A stretch of 64,000 bases of DNA from Streptomyces sp. TG1A-8 (GCF_030499535.1 NZ_JASTLB010000001.1:2728001-2792000); one strand, 5' to 3'; shown: positions 24,613-33,519, numbered from the stretch's first letter. Numbers and translations: made by a program. The notes: generated from the letters alone by a model not told the origin.

Positions 24613-25860
24613 TCAGACGGCCGAACCGGCCTTCCACTGGGCCCAGTCCATGTTCCAGCCGTTGAGGCCGTTGTCCGGGGCGACGGTCTTGTCACCGGTG
24701 TGCTGGATGACGACCACGTCACCGACCAGGGAGTGCTCGTACATCCACGCGGCCGGGGTGCTCGGGTCGTTGGCGCCCTTGGTGTCGGACAGGCCGACGC
24801 AGCCGTGGCTGGTGTTGACGCTGCCGAAGATGGACTTCGCGCCCCAGTAGTTGCCGTGCAGGAAGGTGCCGGAGCTGGTCAGACGGATGGCGTGCGGCAC
24901 GTCCTTGATGTCGTACTCGCCCTTGCCGTCGTCGTCGGTGAAGCCGACGGTCGCGCCGTTCATGCGCGTCTGCTTGAACTTCTCGGACATCACCATGACG
25001 CCCTCGTACGTCTTGTTGTCCGGCGAACCGGCGGAGATCGGGATGGTCTTGACGACCTTGCCGTCCTGGGTGACCTTCATCTGCTTGGTCTGCGCGTCGA
25101 CGTAGGAGACCTGGTTGCGGCCGATGTGGAAGGTGACCGTCTTCTGCTGCACGCCGTAGACGCCGCTGGCACCCTCGACGCCGTCGAGCGCGAGCTTCAG
25201 CGTGACGGTGGAGCCCTCCTTCCAGTAGGTCTCCGGGCGGCAGTCCATGCGGTTGGCGCTGAACCAGTGGCAGACGACCTCCTGGCCGCTGGTGGAGGTG
25301 ACCGTGACGCCCTTCTGGACGGCGGCCTTGTTGGTGATCGCCTTGTCGAAGTTGATCGACACCGGCATGCCCACGCCGACGGTGGAACCGTTCTCCGGCG
25401 TGAAGTTGCCTATGAAGCTGTTGGCCGGGGAGACCGTGGTGAAGGAGGCGTTCTCGTGGGCCACCCGGCCGTCGGAGTCCTTCGCCTCCGCGGCGACCTT
25501 GTAGGTGGTCGAGCGCTCCAGCTGGCCGCTGGGCTGCCAGCTCGTCCTGTCGGCGGACAGCGCGCCCGCGACGGCCTTGCCGTCGGCGGTGGTCATCGTC
25601 ACGCCGGTCAACGTGCCCTTGGCGACCTTGACGGTGGCCGAGTTGTTGATGGAGGCGTTGTTCGAGCCGTCCTTGGGCGTGATGGTGATCTGGGCCTCGG
25701 ACGCCTTCGTGGCAGCCGCCGCGTCGGCCTGTGCCTGCGAGGCGTCACCGCCGTCGGCCGCCTTCGCGTCGCCGCCGCCGGAACAGCCGGTGAGCACCAG
25801 AACACCACCGAGCAGTGCGGACGCGACCGTCAGGCCCTTGCGCCGCTTGCTGTCCGTCAT
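24613..25860 (-). CDS. L,D-transpeptidase lipoprotein with Ig-like domains (YkuD family)
   Basis: A 415-residue lipoprotein that should make 3-3 peptidoglycan cross-links outside the membrane. A basic start, a hydrophobic segment and the lipobox VLTGCS give a lipidated Cys near residue 27. Two Ig-like domains follow (about 55-150 and 150-250). The YkuD catalytic domain holds the conserved His (SGTFLHGNYW) and the nucleophile Cys in TSHGCVGLSD. This layout matches mycobacterial LdtMt2-type enzymes. ATG 25860 is chosen over ATG 25875 because only the former has a good ribosome site (GGAG, 9 nt). A terminator follows the gene. Confidence 0.93.
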   Translation of the reverse strand: MTDSKRRKGLTVASALLGGVLVLTGCSGGGDAKAADGGDASQAQADAAAATKASEAQITITPKDGSNNASINNSATVKVAKGTLTGVTMTTADGKAVAGALSADRTSWQPSGQLERSTTYKVAAEAKDSDGRVAHENASFTTVSPANSFIGNFTPENGSTVGVGMPVSINFDKAITNKAAVQKGVTVTSTSGQEVVCHWFSANRMDCRPETYWKEGSTVTLKLALDGVEGASGVYGVQQKTVTFHIGRNQVSYVDAQTKQMKVTQDGKVVKTIPISAGSPDNKTYEGVMVMSEKFKQTRMNGATVGFTDDDGKGEYDIKDVPHAIRLTSSGTFLHGNYWGAKSIFGSVNTSHGCVGLSDTKGANDPSTPAAWMYEHSLVGDVVVIQHTGDKTVAPDNGLNGWNMDWAQWKAGSAV

Positions 25861-26034
25861 CACACGCTTCTCCATCGTTGCCGATTAGCGAAAACTCCGG
25901 GAGTCCCCCGTCGAGAAACTTCAACGCTACGACCGGTTCGTCCCGTTCCACAGGGGTGGCGAATGTGGGCCGCACCACGTCCGCGTCGGCGCGGGCGGTG
26001 CGGGAACCGGCCGTACGTCCCCTGAGACGACAGA

Positions 26035-26062
26035 ACCCCGGACGGCGGTTGCCGTCCGGGGT
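26035..26062 (-). terminator. Hairpin terminator
   Basis: ACCCCGGACGGC (26035-26046) and its complement (26051-26062) form a 12-bp stem with a GGTT loop, 20 bp past the end of the minus-strand gene at 26082. Confidence 0.8.
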
Positions 26063-26081
26063 CACTGGTGCCCCGGGACGC

Positions 26082-26429
26082 TCAGCCGATGCCGTCCTCT
26101 TCCTGGTCGTGGCCGTCCCCATCATCCTCGTCCAGGTCCCACTCCGGCGAATCGGGGTCGTAGTCGATCCGCTCGCTGGACCAGGACGCCTGCTGCAGCT
26201 CGATCCCGGGCACCTCGCTGACCAGGTCGAACGGATCCACGAGATACGCGAGGGCCTCCGCGGTGTCTTCCGTCACAGCGCCCTCGGCCAAGGAGCGCTC
26301 CTCCGGCGGCAGCTCCGGATCGCCGGCGAGCCGGCGCAGCGCCGCCCCGGTCACCCGGCCCTCGTCGTGCACTTCGAGGATCAGCTCCGCCCGGATCCGC
26401 ACAAACCGTGATGTCTCTTCGTCGCTCAT
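26082..26429 (-). CDS. Conserved small acidic protein of unknown function
   Basis: A 115-residue soluble protein from ATG 26429 (MSDEETSRFVRIRAELILEVHDEGRVTGAALRRL...). The first 60 residues look helical and the C-terminus is very acidic (SPEWDLDEDDGDGHDQEEDGIG). There is no signal peptide or membrane segment. I recall similar proteins of this size in other Streptomyces but no assigned role. It has its own terminator and lies divergent from the LAXTG protein gene, with 109 bp between starts. Confidence 0.75.
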   Translation of the reverse strand: MSDEETSRFVRIRAELILEVHDEGRVTGAALRRLAGDPELPPEERSLAEGAVTEDTAEALAYLVDPFDLVSEVPGIELQQASWSSERIDYDPDSPEWDLDEDDGDGHDQEEDGIG

Positions 26430-26538
26430 GACGGGAGCGTACGGCCGAAACCTCTCGTGACTTTCCTGTGACCCGCGATTTTCACTACCATCGGCCCACA
26501 CGGCCAATTCGCCAGCGTCACAAGGGGATCGATATTCC

Positions 26539-26865
26539 GTGTCATCCGCTCGCCGCCCGCTGCTGACCGCCACCGCCGCGGGCACCCTGCTGTGCGCCCT
26601 GTGGTTCGTCCCGTCCGCCAACGCCTCGCAGAACACCCCGGCCGGCGCGACCGCGCGGACGGTCTCGACGACGCGGGTCACCCAGCAGACCGCGGTGGTG
26701 TCCGGGACCGCCACCACGCAGGCCGCGGACGCCTCCGACGGCACCCGGCTCGCCGACACCGGCAGTTTCGACACCACTCCGTACGTCGTCGGCGGCAGCG
26801 CGTTCCTCGCCGTGGGCGCCGGGTTCGTGGTGTATTCGGTACGGCGGGAACGCCTCGAATTCTGA
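26539..26865 (+). CDS. Small surface protein with LAXTG sortase signal
   Basis: A 108-residue exported protein from a GTG start, with AAGGGG 11 nt upstream. A signal peptide (RRPLLTATAAGTLLCALWFVPSANA) is followed by only about 45 residues rich in Thr and Ala. The end is a cell-wall sorting signal: LADTG (the LAXTG form used by class E sortases of actinobacteria), a hydrophobic stretch (VVGGSAFLAVGAGFVVYSV) and the basic tail RRERLEF. It is therefore predicted to be covalently anchored to peptidoglycan. The role of the mature peptide is not apparent. Confidence 0.75.
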   Translation: MSSARRPLLTATAAGTLLCALWFVPSANASQNTPAGATARTVSTTRVTQQTAVVSGTATTQAADASDGTRLADTGSFDTTPYVVGGSAFLAVGAGFVVYSVRRERLEF

Positions 26866-26907
26866 TCCTTCCCGACGTTTCCCCGGCCGGGAACGCGCGG
26901 TCCGCCC

Positions 26908-27120
26908 ATGAAGGGGTCACCGGGCGTGCGGCAGTGCGCCACCGCGGCTGTGGGCGTGCTGTCGCCCGCCCTCGTCACGGGCTGTTCCGGCGGGAAACCG
27001 AAGGACGCCGGGGACGGCGGGGGCGGCGGGACGGCACGGCGGCGAAGCCGGCCGCGGAGGCGCTGGACGATGGTCCGCAAGGCCTGCTCGGTGCCGGTCG
27101 CCGTCATCGGGGCCCAAGCG
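26908..27120 (+). pseudogene. Possible remnant of a small lipoprotein gene
   Basis: From ATG 26908 a lipoprotein-like start can be read: a hydrophobic stretch with the lipobox LVTGCS (near residue 27) and a Gly-rich spacer (KPKDAGDGGGG). The frame then becomes Arg-rich and collides with the end of convergent hutH, while another frame gives a more protein-like AAKPAAEALDDGP. This fits a truncated, frameshifted gene. It could equally be chance in GC-rich DNA. Nothing else is seen in 26866-27141. Confidence 0.3.
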
Positions 27121-27141
27121 GCGGAGCCGGGTCGACGTCCC

Positions 27142-27168
27142 GGGGGCCCGGCACGGCGCCGGGCCCCC
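27142..27168 (-). terminator. Hairpin terminator of hutH
   Basis: GGGGGCCCGGC (27142-27152) and its complement (27158-27168) form an 11-bp stem with a 5-nt loop, 8 bp after the hutH stop on the minus strand. Confidence 0.8.
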
Positions 27169-27175
27169 ACCGGCC

Positions 27176-28714
27176 TCAGCGCAGCGGGCCGGTCACCTCC
27201 TCCACGGCGGCGACGAGTTCCCCGCCGCGCACGAACGCGTCGGCGGCGGCCAGGTCGGGCGCCAGGAACCGGTCCGGGCCGGGCCCCCGCACGCCCGCGG
27301 CGCGCACGGCGTCGATCACGGCCCGGGAGGCGGGCGCCGGGGCCAGGCCCTCGCGCAGCTCGATGGCGCGGGTGGCGGCGTACAGCTCGACGGCGATGAT
27401 CCGGGTGAGGTTGTCGACGGCGGTGCGCAGCTTGCGCGCGGCCGACCAGCCCATGGAGACGTGGTCCTCCTGCATGGCGGAGGACGGGATGGAGTCGGCC
27501 GAGGCCGGCACGGCGAGCCGCTTCATCTCGCCGACCAGGGCGGCCTGCGTGTACTGGGCGATCATCAGGCCGGAGTCGACGCCGGCGTCGTCGGCGAGGA
27601 ACGGCGGCAGGCCGTGGCTGCGGTTCTTGTCCAGCAGCCGGTTGGTGCGGCGTTCGGCGATGGAGCCGAGGTCGGCGGCGGCGATGGCGAGGAAGTCCAG
27701 CGCGTAGGCCACGGGCGCGCCGTGGAAGTTGCCGTTGGACTCCACCCTCCCGTCCGGCAGCACGACCGGGTTGTCGACGGCGGAGGCCAGTTCCCGCTCG
27801 GCGACCAGGCGGGCGTGCGCGAGGGTGTCGCGTCCGGCGCCGGCGACCTGCGGGGCGCAGCGCACCGAGTAGGCGTCCTGGACGCGGGGCGCGTCGTCCT
27901 GGTGGTGGCCGGTGAGCTGCGAGCCCCGCAGCACGGCGAGCATGTTCGCGGCGGAGTCGCCCTGGCCGGGGTGCGGGCGGACGGCGTGCAGCTCCGGGGC
28001 GAGCACCTTGTCCGTGCCGAGCAGCGCCTCCAGGCTGAGGGCGGCCGTGATGTCGGCGGACTTGTAGAGCGTGTCCAGGTCGGCGAGGGCCATGAGCAGC
28101 ATGCCGAGCATGCCGTCGGTGCCGTTGAGGAGGGCGAGCCCTTCCTTCTCGCGCAGCTCGACGGGCCGTATCCCGTGCTCGGCGAGCAGTTCGCCGGCGG
28201 GGCGGAGGCTGCCGTCGGGGCCCTCCGCCTCGCCCTCGCCCATGAGCGTGAGGGCGCAGTGGGACAGCGGGGCCAGGTCGCCGGAGCAGCCGAGGGAGCC
28301 GTACTCGTGCACGACCGGGGTGATGCCGGCGTTCAGCACGTCGGCCATGGTCCGCGCGACCTCGGGCCGGACGCCGGTGTACCCGGAGCAGACGGTCTTG
28401 AGCCGCAGGAACATCAGGGCCCGTACGACCTCCCGCTCGACCCGGGGGCCCATGCCGGCGGCGTGCGAGCGGACGATGTTGCGCTGCAGTTGGGCGCGCA
28501 GGTCCTGGCTGATGTGCCGGGTCGCCAGGGCTCCGAAACCGGTGGAGACGCCGTAGACCGGTTCCGGCTTCGCGGCCAGCGCGTCCACGATCTCCCGGGC
28601 CGCCGAGAGGGCCGTCTCCGCCTGCGCCGACAGCTCGACGCGGGCACCGCCGCGCGCCACGGCGAGGACGTCGGACGCGGTGACGCCGGACGTCCCCACC
28701 ACCACAGTGTGCAT
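27176..28714 (-). CDS. hutH: Histidine ammonia-lyase
   Basis: A 512-residue enzyme that deaminates L-histidine to trans-urocanate, the first step of histidine breakdown. Family signatures are VYGVSTGFGALATRHI, NIVRSHAAGMG, and the cofactor segment YGSLGCSGDLAPLSH. The MIO cofactor forms from a tripeptide that is Ala-Ser-Gly in most lyases but Cys-Ser-Gly here (C143-S144-G145). I recall this as a normal variant in Streptomyces HutH. Further conserved parts are QDAYSVRCAPQV and FLAIAAADLGSIAERRTNRL. Start at MHTVVV (28714) follows the family; ATG 28720 is the alternative. A 13-bp palindrome lies 20 bp upstream. Confidence 0.95.
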   Translation of the reverse strand: MHTVVVGTSGVTASDVLAVARGGARVELSAQAETALSAAREIVDALAAKPEPVYGVSTGFGALATRHISQDLRAQLQRNIVRSHAAGMGPRVEREVVRALMFLRLKTVCSGYTGVRPEVARTMADVLNAGITPVVHEYGSLGCSGDLAPLSHCALTLMGEGEAEGPDGSLRPAGELLAEHGIRPVELREKEGLALLNGTDGMLGMLLMALADLDTLYKSADITAALSLEALLGTDKVLAPELHAVRPHPGQGDSAANMLAVLRGSQLTGHHQDDAPRVQDAYSVRCAPQVAGAGRDTLAHARLVAERELASAVDNPVVLPDGRVESNGNFHGAPVAYALDFLAIAAADLGSIAERRTNRLLDKNRSHGLPPFLADDAGVDSGLMIAQYTQAALVGEMKRLAVPASADSIPSSAMQEDHVSMGWSAARKLRTAVDNLTRIIAVELYAATRAIELREGLAPAPASRAVIDAVRAAGVRGPGPDRFLAPDLAAADAFVRGGELVAAVEEVTGPLR

Positions 28715-28733
28715 ATCCATATTCAGGAGCGTA

Positions 28734-28746
28734 CGCATTGAATGCG
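28734..28746 (-). promoter_or_regulatory. Palindrome upstream of hutH, candidate operator
   Basis: CGCATT-G-AATGCG, a perfect inverted repeat around one base, ends 20 bp before the hutH start, where a repressor would block transcription. The binding protein is unknown. Confidence 0.45.
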
Positions 28747-28777
28747 GGGAAGTCACTAGTGGGGGCGCCGGCGCCCC

Positions 28778-29986
28778 TTACCCTCGCCGCGCCCCGCCCC
28801 ACTCCCCACCCGGCCGGTCCGGCCGCTCCCGTCCGCCCCCGGACGGCCGGCGGCCGCGGAAGCGGCGGCGCTCGTCGGCCCGGGCGGGCGGTGGCTCGTC
28901 GGCGAGCCGGACGACGGGGTCGTCCGGCCCCTCCCGCCCGGCCACCACGGGCCGGTCCGCGCGCATCGCCTTGGCCCGGTACTGGGCGGCGTCGGCCAGC
29001 CGGAACAGCCGGCGGGCGTCGCGCACCGGCCCGATCGGGTCCTCGGTCGAGGCGACCCCGCACGCCACGCCCTCGCCCAGCTCCAGTTCGGCGGCGCGGC
29101 GGCACAGCTCCCGCGCGGCCTCGACCACGCCGTCGGCGGGCGGGCCCACGGCCAGCAGGCAGAACTCGTCCCCGCCGAGCCGCGCCGCGAGCGCGCCGGG
29201 CACCATCGCCCCGCACAGCGACAGCACCGACCCGAAGCGTTCGAGGAGGCGGTCACCGACGGCGTGCCCGTGGGTGTCGTTGACCCGCTTGAGGCCGTTG
29301 AGGTCGCAGACGACGAGGCTGACGGCCACGCCCTCGGTGCGGTGCCGTTCGACGGCCTCCTCCAGGCGCACGTCCACGGCGCGGCGGTTGGCCAGGCCGG
29401 TGAGGGCGTCGGTGTAGGCGAGGCGGCGGGCCTCCTCCAGGCGCTCGGTCTGCGCGATGCCGGCGGCGACGACGGCGGCCAGGACGGTGGCGAAGTCGGC
29501 GTCGGCCCGCGCGAAGAGGTCGGCACCGGTCGCGCGGGCGACGTACAGCTCCCCCCACGCCCTGCCGTGCAGCACCACGGGGGCGACGACGCAGCAGCCG
29601 CGGCGCCGGCGGCGCAGGGCGGCGACGCGCTGGTGGAAGTACCCCGGGGTGCCGGCGGCCGGGCCCAGGGCGGTCTCCACCCAGGCGTTGGGGCCGCCGC
29701 CGCCGGCCCAGCGCTCGTGCAGGAACTCGGTGATCTCCGGGAACTGGTGCACCGGATAGGTCTCGTCCTCCGGGAACTCCTCCTCGCCCGGGGCGCGGTC
29801 CCCCACGTTGACGAGGACCCGCAGCCGGCCCAGCTGGCGCTCCCACACCGACAGCGCCGCGAAGCCGCCGTCCAGCGCCCGGCACGCGCCGAGCGCGGCG
29901 GCCCGCCAGCACTCCCGCGGGGTGTGCGCCGCCGCCATCCCCTGGGCCAGCGCCACGACGGCCGCGAGCCGGTTGTCCTCAACCAT
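28778..29986 (-). CDS. GAF-GGDEF diguanylate cyclase
   Basis: A 402-residue soluble signalling protein that should make cyclic di-GMP from GTP. Residues about 10-180 form a GAF-like sensor domain, followed by a GGDEF domain (YTDALTGLANRRAVD to about 345) with an intact active site GGDEF at 271-275. The inhibitory RxxD site usually found five residues before GGDEF is absent (PGALAARL there), so product feedback is unlikely. The last 60 residues are Arg/Pro/Gly-rich and look disordered. There is no membrane segment. Streptomyces use c-di-GMP to control BldD and development. The ligand of the GAF domain is unknown. Confidence 0.9.
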   Translation of the reverse strand: MVEDNRLAAVVALAQGMAAAHTPRECWRAAALGACRALDGGFAALSVWERQLGRLRVLVNVGDRAPGEEEFPEDETYPVHQFPEITEFLHERWAGGGGPNAWVETALGPAAGTPGYFHQRVAALRRRRRGCCVVAPVVLHGRAWGELYVARATGADLFARADADFATVLAAVVAAGIAQTERLEEARRLAYTDALTGLANRRAVDVRLEEAVERHRTEGVAVSLVVCDLNGLKRVNDTHGHAVGDRLLERFGSVLSLCGAMVPGALAARLGGDEFCLLAVGPPADGVVEAARELCRRAAELELGEGVACGVASTEDPIGPVRDARRLFRLADAAQYRAKAMRADRPVVAGREGPDDPVVRLADEPPPARADERRRFRGRRPSGGGRERPDRPGGEWGGARRG

Positions 29987-30232
29987 CCCTCCAGGCTAAG
30001 GAGCAATACGACAAATGGGGACATCGATGGGGCGATCAGGTGGATTGTGGGAGAGTCGGCCACGATTCCGGTCCACGGGGGTGTAAAGGCTCCGGGAACG
30101 GGGTGGCCGGGACTCACGGGACTCGGCGGCCACGCGGGCGGCGGTGTCGCGCGGGGCGGGGGCGGACGGGTGACCGCCCACATCCCGCCCCCTCGGGCCG
30201 ACCGCCGCCGGCCCCGCCCCGGGAGCCGCCCC

Positions 30233-31027
30233 TCACTCCCCCGGCCACTGCGGCCTGCGCTTGTCGTTGAAGGCCGCCACGCCCTCCGCCCGGTCCCCGG
30301 AGAACGCCACCGAGCGCCACGCCGCGTCCTCGACCTCCAGGCCGGCCCGCAGATCCAGCCCGTGCCCGAGGCGCAGCGCCCGCTTCGCCGCCCGCAGCCC
30401 GACCGGCGAGTTCCCGGCGATGCGCGCGGCCAGCGCCAGCGCCTCCTCGCGGTCCCGCCCCTCTTCCACCAGCTGGTCCACCAGGCCCAGGGCGCGCGCC
30501 TCGGCGGCCTCCACCCGGCGCGCCGAGAAGATCAGCTCGGCCGCCCGGGCCGCTCCGACCCGCCGGGGCAGCAGCTGCGTGCCGCCGCCGCCCGGGATCA
30601 CGCCCACGGACACCTCGGGCAGCCCCACCACGGCCGTGGGGTCGGCCACGATCAGGTCGCAGGACAGGGCCAGCTCGAAACCGCCGCCCAGCGCGAAGCC
30701 GTGCACGGCCGCGATCGCCGGCATCGGCAGCTCCAGCACCCCGGTGTACGCCCCGCGCGCCACCGGCCGCTGCCGGACCAGGTCCGCGTCGCTGAAGGAG
30801 TTCCGCTCCTTCAGGTCGGCGCCGACGCAGAACGCCCGTTCGTGCGAGGAGGTCAGCACGACCACCCGGGCGTCCCGGTCGGCGGCGAGCGCCGCGCACG
30901 CGGCCGTGAGGGAGCGGGCCATCTCCGTGGAGACCGCGTTCATCGCCTTGGGCCGGTCCAGCACCAGCTCCGCGACGTGCCCGTGCCGCCGCACCAGCAC
31001 GAAGTCCCCGTACCGCTCCTCGCCCAT
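30233..31027 (-). CDS. Enoyl-CoA hydratase/isomerase family protein
   Basis: A 264-residue crotonase-fold protein. The oxyanion-hole segments are RAFCVGADLKERNS (near residue 65) and AAVHGFALGGGFELALSCDLIVA (near 110), followed by LPEVSVGVIPGGGGTQLLPRRVG. The Glu of LPEVS is present, and the position of the other catalytic Glu is less clear. It probably hydrates or isomerises an acyl-CoA in fatty acid or amino acid breakdown. The substrate cannot be read from sequence. It is transcribed away from the proline-rich protein gene, with 198 bp between their starts. Confidence 0.9.
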   Translation of the reverse strand: MGEERYGDFVLVRRHGHVAELVLDRPKAMNAVSTEMARSLTAACAALAADRDARVVVLTSSHERAFCVGADLKERNSFSDADLVRQRPVARGAYTGVLELPMPAIAAVHGFALGGGFELALSCDLIVADPTAVVGLPEVSVGVIPGGGGTQLLPRRVGAARAAELIFSARRVEAAEARALGLVDQLVEEGRDREEALALAARIAGNSPVGLRAAKRALRLGHGLDLRAGLEVEDAAWRSVAFSGDRAEGVAAFNDKRRPQWPGE

Positions 31028-31225
31028 GACACCCTCCGGTTAACGCGGGTTAACTCCCTGACGTCCCGATCATCGCAGCCGCGCCCCCTCTCCGGAAAGG
31101 GCCGCCCCGGCTCGCCGTCTACACCCGTTCGAGTGACATCCCGGCCGTCCCGCCCCACACCGCCCACAGTGGCGCATAACGTGCGCCCCGTCGTGCGCCC
31201 CGGGCGCGCGGCGGGGAGGGAACCC

Positions 31226-32110
31226 ATGACACCGAAGCCGCCGAAGGCACCGAGCACGCCGATACCCACCCGGCCCCGGGCACACCCCGGCACGGCCGCG
31301 CCGGGGGCCCCGGCCTCCGCCGGGCGGGCCGCGTCCGTCCGGCGCACCGGACCACCGCACCCCCGCGAACAGGCCGGGCGGGCCGAACGGGCCGAGCCCG
31401 CCAGGGCCGCCGAGCCGCCCGAGCCGCCCGAGCCGCCCGAGCCGCCCGAGCCGCCCGAGCCGCCGAAACCGGTACCACCCGCCGGACGGGCCGGAACGGC
31501 CGCGCCCTCCGGGCCCCCGCGCCCCGCCGCCTCCCCCACCGGTCGTGGGCGGCACCGCAGGCCCCGGCGGGGCGGGGTGCTGCTCACCCTCGGCGGTCTC
31601 GCCCTCGCCGCCGGGGTGCTCGGCCTCGTCCGGGCCGCTCCGGAACCCGTGGTCGGTGCCCCGGGCACGGCGCAGGCCGGTCCGCAGCACGGTGCGGGCG
31701 GCGGCGGTGGCGCCGCCGACCGCGCGGCCGGCACCGCCGCCGCCGGCACCGCCGGACCCTCCCCCGCGCCCCCGGCCACCTCGGTCGGGGGCGCGGTGAG
31801 CGCCGCCCCGCCCGGCACGGGTGCCGCCGTCACGCCCCGGGCCGCCCCGTCCGCCCCCTCCGCACCGCCCGCAGCGACCCCGACCGCCCCGGCCGGAGTC
31901 CCGTCCGGTCCTGCGCCCCGCCCCCCGGCGACGGTTCCCGCGCCCACGGCACCCGCGCCCACCACCGCGTCCCCGTCCCCGAGCCGGAGCACGCCCGCGC
32001 CGGCGCCGGGTGGTGGCGGTGGCAGTACTGGTGGCAGTGACAGTGACAGGCTGTGCGTACCGGTGATCAGGCTGTGCCTGGATCTGCCGGGCCTCCCGGC
32101 GAAGGGCTAG
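31226..32110 (+). CDS. Proline-rich single-pass membrane protein with EPP repeats
   Basis: A 294-residue low-complexity protein from ATG 31226 (GGGGAGGG 5 nt upstream). A cytoplasmic Pro/Ala/Arg-rich part carries six EPP units followed by KPVPP. One membrane helix follows (GVLLTLGGLALAAGVLGLV, about residues 118-136) with Arg-rich residues before it, so the C-terminus should be outside. The outer part is Ala/Pro/Thr/Ser-rich like cell-wall spacers and ends in a distinct two-Cys motif LCVPVIRLCLDLPGLP that may be the functional tip. I do not recognise a family. Confidence 0.6.
   Translation: MTPKPPKAPSTPIPTRPRAHPGTAAPGAPASAGRAASVRRTGPPHPREQAGRAERAEPARAAEPPEPPEPPEPPEPPEPPKPVPPAGRAGTAAPSGPPRPAASPTGRGRHRRPRRGGVLLTLGGLALAAGVLGLVRAAPEPVVGAPGTAQAGPQHGAGGGGGAADRAAGTAAAGTAGPSPAPPATSVGGAVSAAPPGTGAAVTPRAAPSAPSAPPAATPTAPAGVPSGPAPRPPATVPAPTAPAPTTASPSPSRSTPAPAPGGGGGSTGGSDSDRLCVPVIRLCLDLPGLPAKG
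31412..31465 (+). repeat. Six tandem 9-bp repeats coding EPP
   Basis: GAGCCGCCC is repeated six times in frame (last unit GAGCCGCCG) inside the proline-rich membrane protein gene. Such arrays change copy number by slippage, so the (EPP)n length may differ between strains. Confidence 0.85.
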
Positions 32111-32270
32111 GGTCTCCCGTTCGGGTCGGGCCGGATCGGGGGGCGGGGTCCGGTGCCGTGCACCGCGAGGCGGAGGAGGGCGTCACGGCGGAGCCGTGGC
32201 AGCCGACGACGCGGCGGGGTGCGGCGCGGTGCCGGGGCCCGCGAGCCCGGCACGATCCGGACGAAAGACC

Positions 32271-33395
32271 TCAGGACGGGCCGTCGCGGCGGCCCAGCAG
32301 CCACGGCTCGACCACGCCGAGCCCGCGGACCGGGCGCTGCCACATCGGCTGGAGCGCGAAGCGGTACGCCGGCGGCTCCTCGCCCCGCTTCTCCGCCTCG
32401 GCCGCCGCCTCGGCCGCCTCCGCCTCCGAGGCGGGCGCCTCGCCGGTGCGGATCAGCTCCTCGGCGAAGGCGCTGTCCAGCAGCACGGCGTCGCGCGGTG
32501 CTATGGAGGTCAGCCGGGAGGCGAGGTTCACGGTCGTGCCGAAGACATCGCCCATCCGGGTGGTCACGGTGCCGAACGCCATGCCCACGCGCAGCTCCGG
32601 CATCGTCTCGTCGTTCGCCAGCGTCTCGACCAGGCGCAGGGCGATGTCCGCGGCCGTGCCGGCGTCGTCGGCGACGTACAGCACCTCGTCGCCGAGGGTC
32701 TTGATGAGCCGGCCGCCGCGGGCGGCCACCAGGTCGGCGGCGGTGGTCTCGAACGCCTCGACCAGCTCGCCCAGCTCCTCCTCCTCCATGCGCCGGGTCA
32801 GCCGCGTGAACCCGACGAGGTCGGCGAAGCCGACGGCCAGCCGCCGGTCGACCATCTCCTCGTCGTCGGCGGTCTGCACGACCCGGCCGGCCGAGGCGGC
32901 GAGCTGGCGGCGCCAGACGTAGACGAGGAACTCCTCCAGCTCGGGCAGGAGCAGCTCGACGATCGGGTAGGTCACCTCGGTGCGGGTCATGCCCGGCTCG
33001 GGCGGCTCGGTCAGGCCCTCCAGGAAGGAGTCGATCTGCCATTCGGCCAGCCGTGCGGTGGTCTGGCCGGTGGAGCGGGCCACCTGTACGGCCATGGCCT
33101 CACTGAGCAGCCCCGCCTCGACCAGACCGGCCAGGCGGCGCAGCGCGAGCACGTCGGCCTCGGTGAGGGCCCTGGCCTGGCCGATGTCGGCGAAGCCCAT
33201 GGCCCGCCAGAACCGCGACGCCAGCTCCATGGAGACACCGGCGCTGCGGGCGGCCTGGAAGGGGGTGTAGCGGCGCTCGGCGCCCAGGATGAGCTGTTCC
33301 AGGCGCAGGGCCGGCGGGTCGTCGCCGGGGTCGGCGGCGTCGGGATCCACCCGGCCGGCCGCGTCCGCGCCGGAACCCGTGTCGTCGACGGTCAC
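32271..33395 (-). CDS. cya: Adenylate cyclase (class III)
   Basis: A 374-residue soluble class III nucleotidyl cyclase that makes cAMP from ATP. The first 180 residues are helical and include a MerR-like segment (YTPFQAARSAGVSMELASRFWRAMGF). The catalytic domain (about 190-330) shows the metal-binding Asp regions (VGFADLVGFTRLT and KTLGDEVLYVA) and the NLASRLTSIA segment. The C-terminus has a Glu/Ala-rich coil. Domain order and position near birA and pccB match Streptomyces Cya, which affects germination and development through cAMP and Crp. It is followed by a GC-rich gap without a clear gene. Confidence 0.9.
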   Translation of the reverse strand: MTVDDTGSGADAAGRVDPDAADPGDDPPALRLEQLILGAERRYTPFQAARSAGVSMELASRFWRAMGFADIGQARALTEADVLALRRLAGLVEAGLLSEAMAVQVARSTGQTTARLAEWQIDSFLEGLTEPPEPGMTRTEVTYPIVELLLPELEEFLVYVWRRQLAASAGRVVQTADDEEMVDRRLAVGFADLVGFTRLTRRMEEEELGELVEAFETTAADLVAARGGRLIKTLGDEVLYVADDAGTAADIALRLVETLANDETMPELRVGMAFGTVTTRMGDVFGTTVNLASRLTSIAPRDAVLLDSAFAEELIRTGEAPASEAEAAEAAAEAEKRGEEPPAYRFALQPMWQRPVRGLGVVEPWLLGRRDGPS

Positions 33396-33519
33396 GCCTG
33401 CTGCCCTTCCGATCTGTCACGGTCAGGTATCGACCGGCCTCAACTCTACGGCAGGTGTGCGCCAGCTCACTGCGCCGGACGGACCGGCGGCACCCGGCAC
33501 GGTGCCGGGCCGGCGTCCC

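Noticed and set aside
29264..31225. Upstream part of a 948-codon frame leading into the proline-rich protein
   Set aside because: It crosses opposite strands of the GGDEF and enoyl-CoA hydratase genes. A good ribosome site puts the real start at 31226.
33493..33509. CCCGGCA-CGG-TGCCGGG hairpin after birA
   Set aside because: A 7-bp stem with a 3-nt loop. It may be a weak terminator but is not distinguishable from background.
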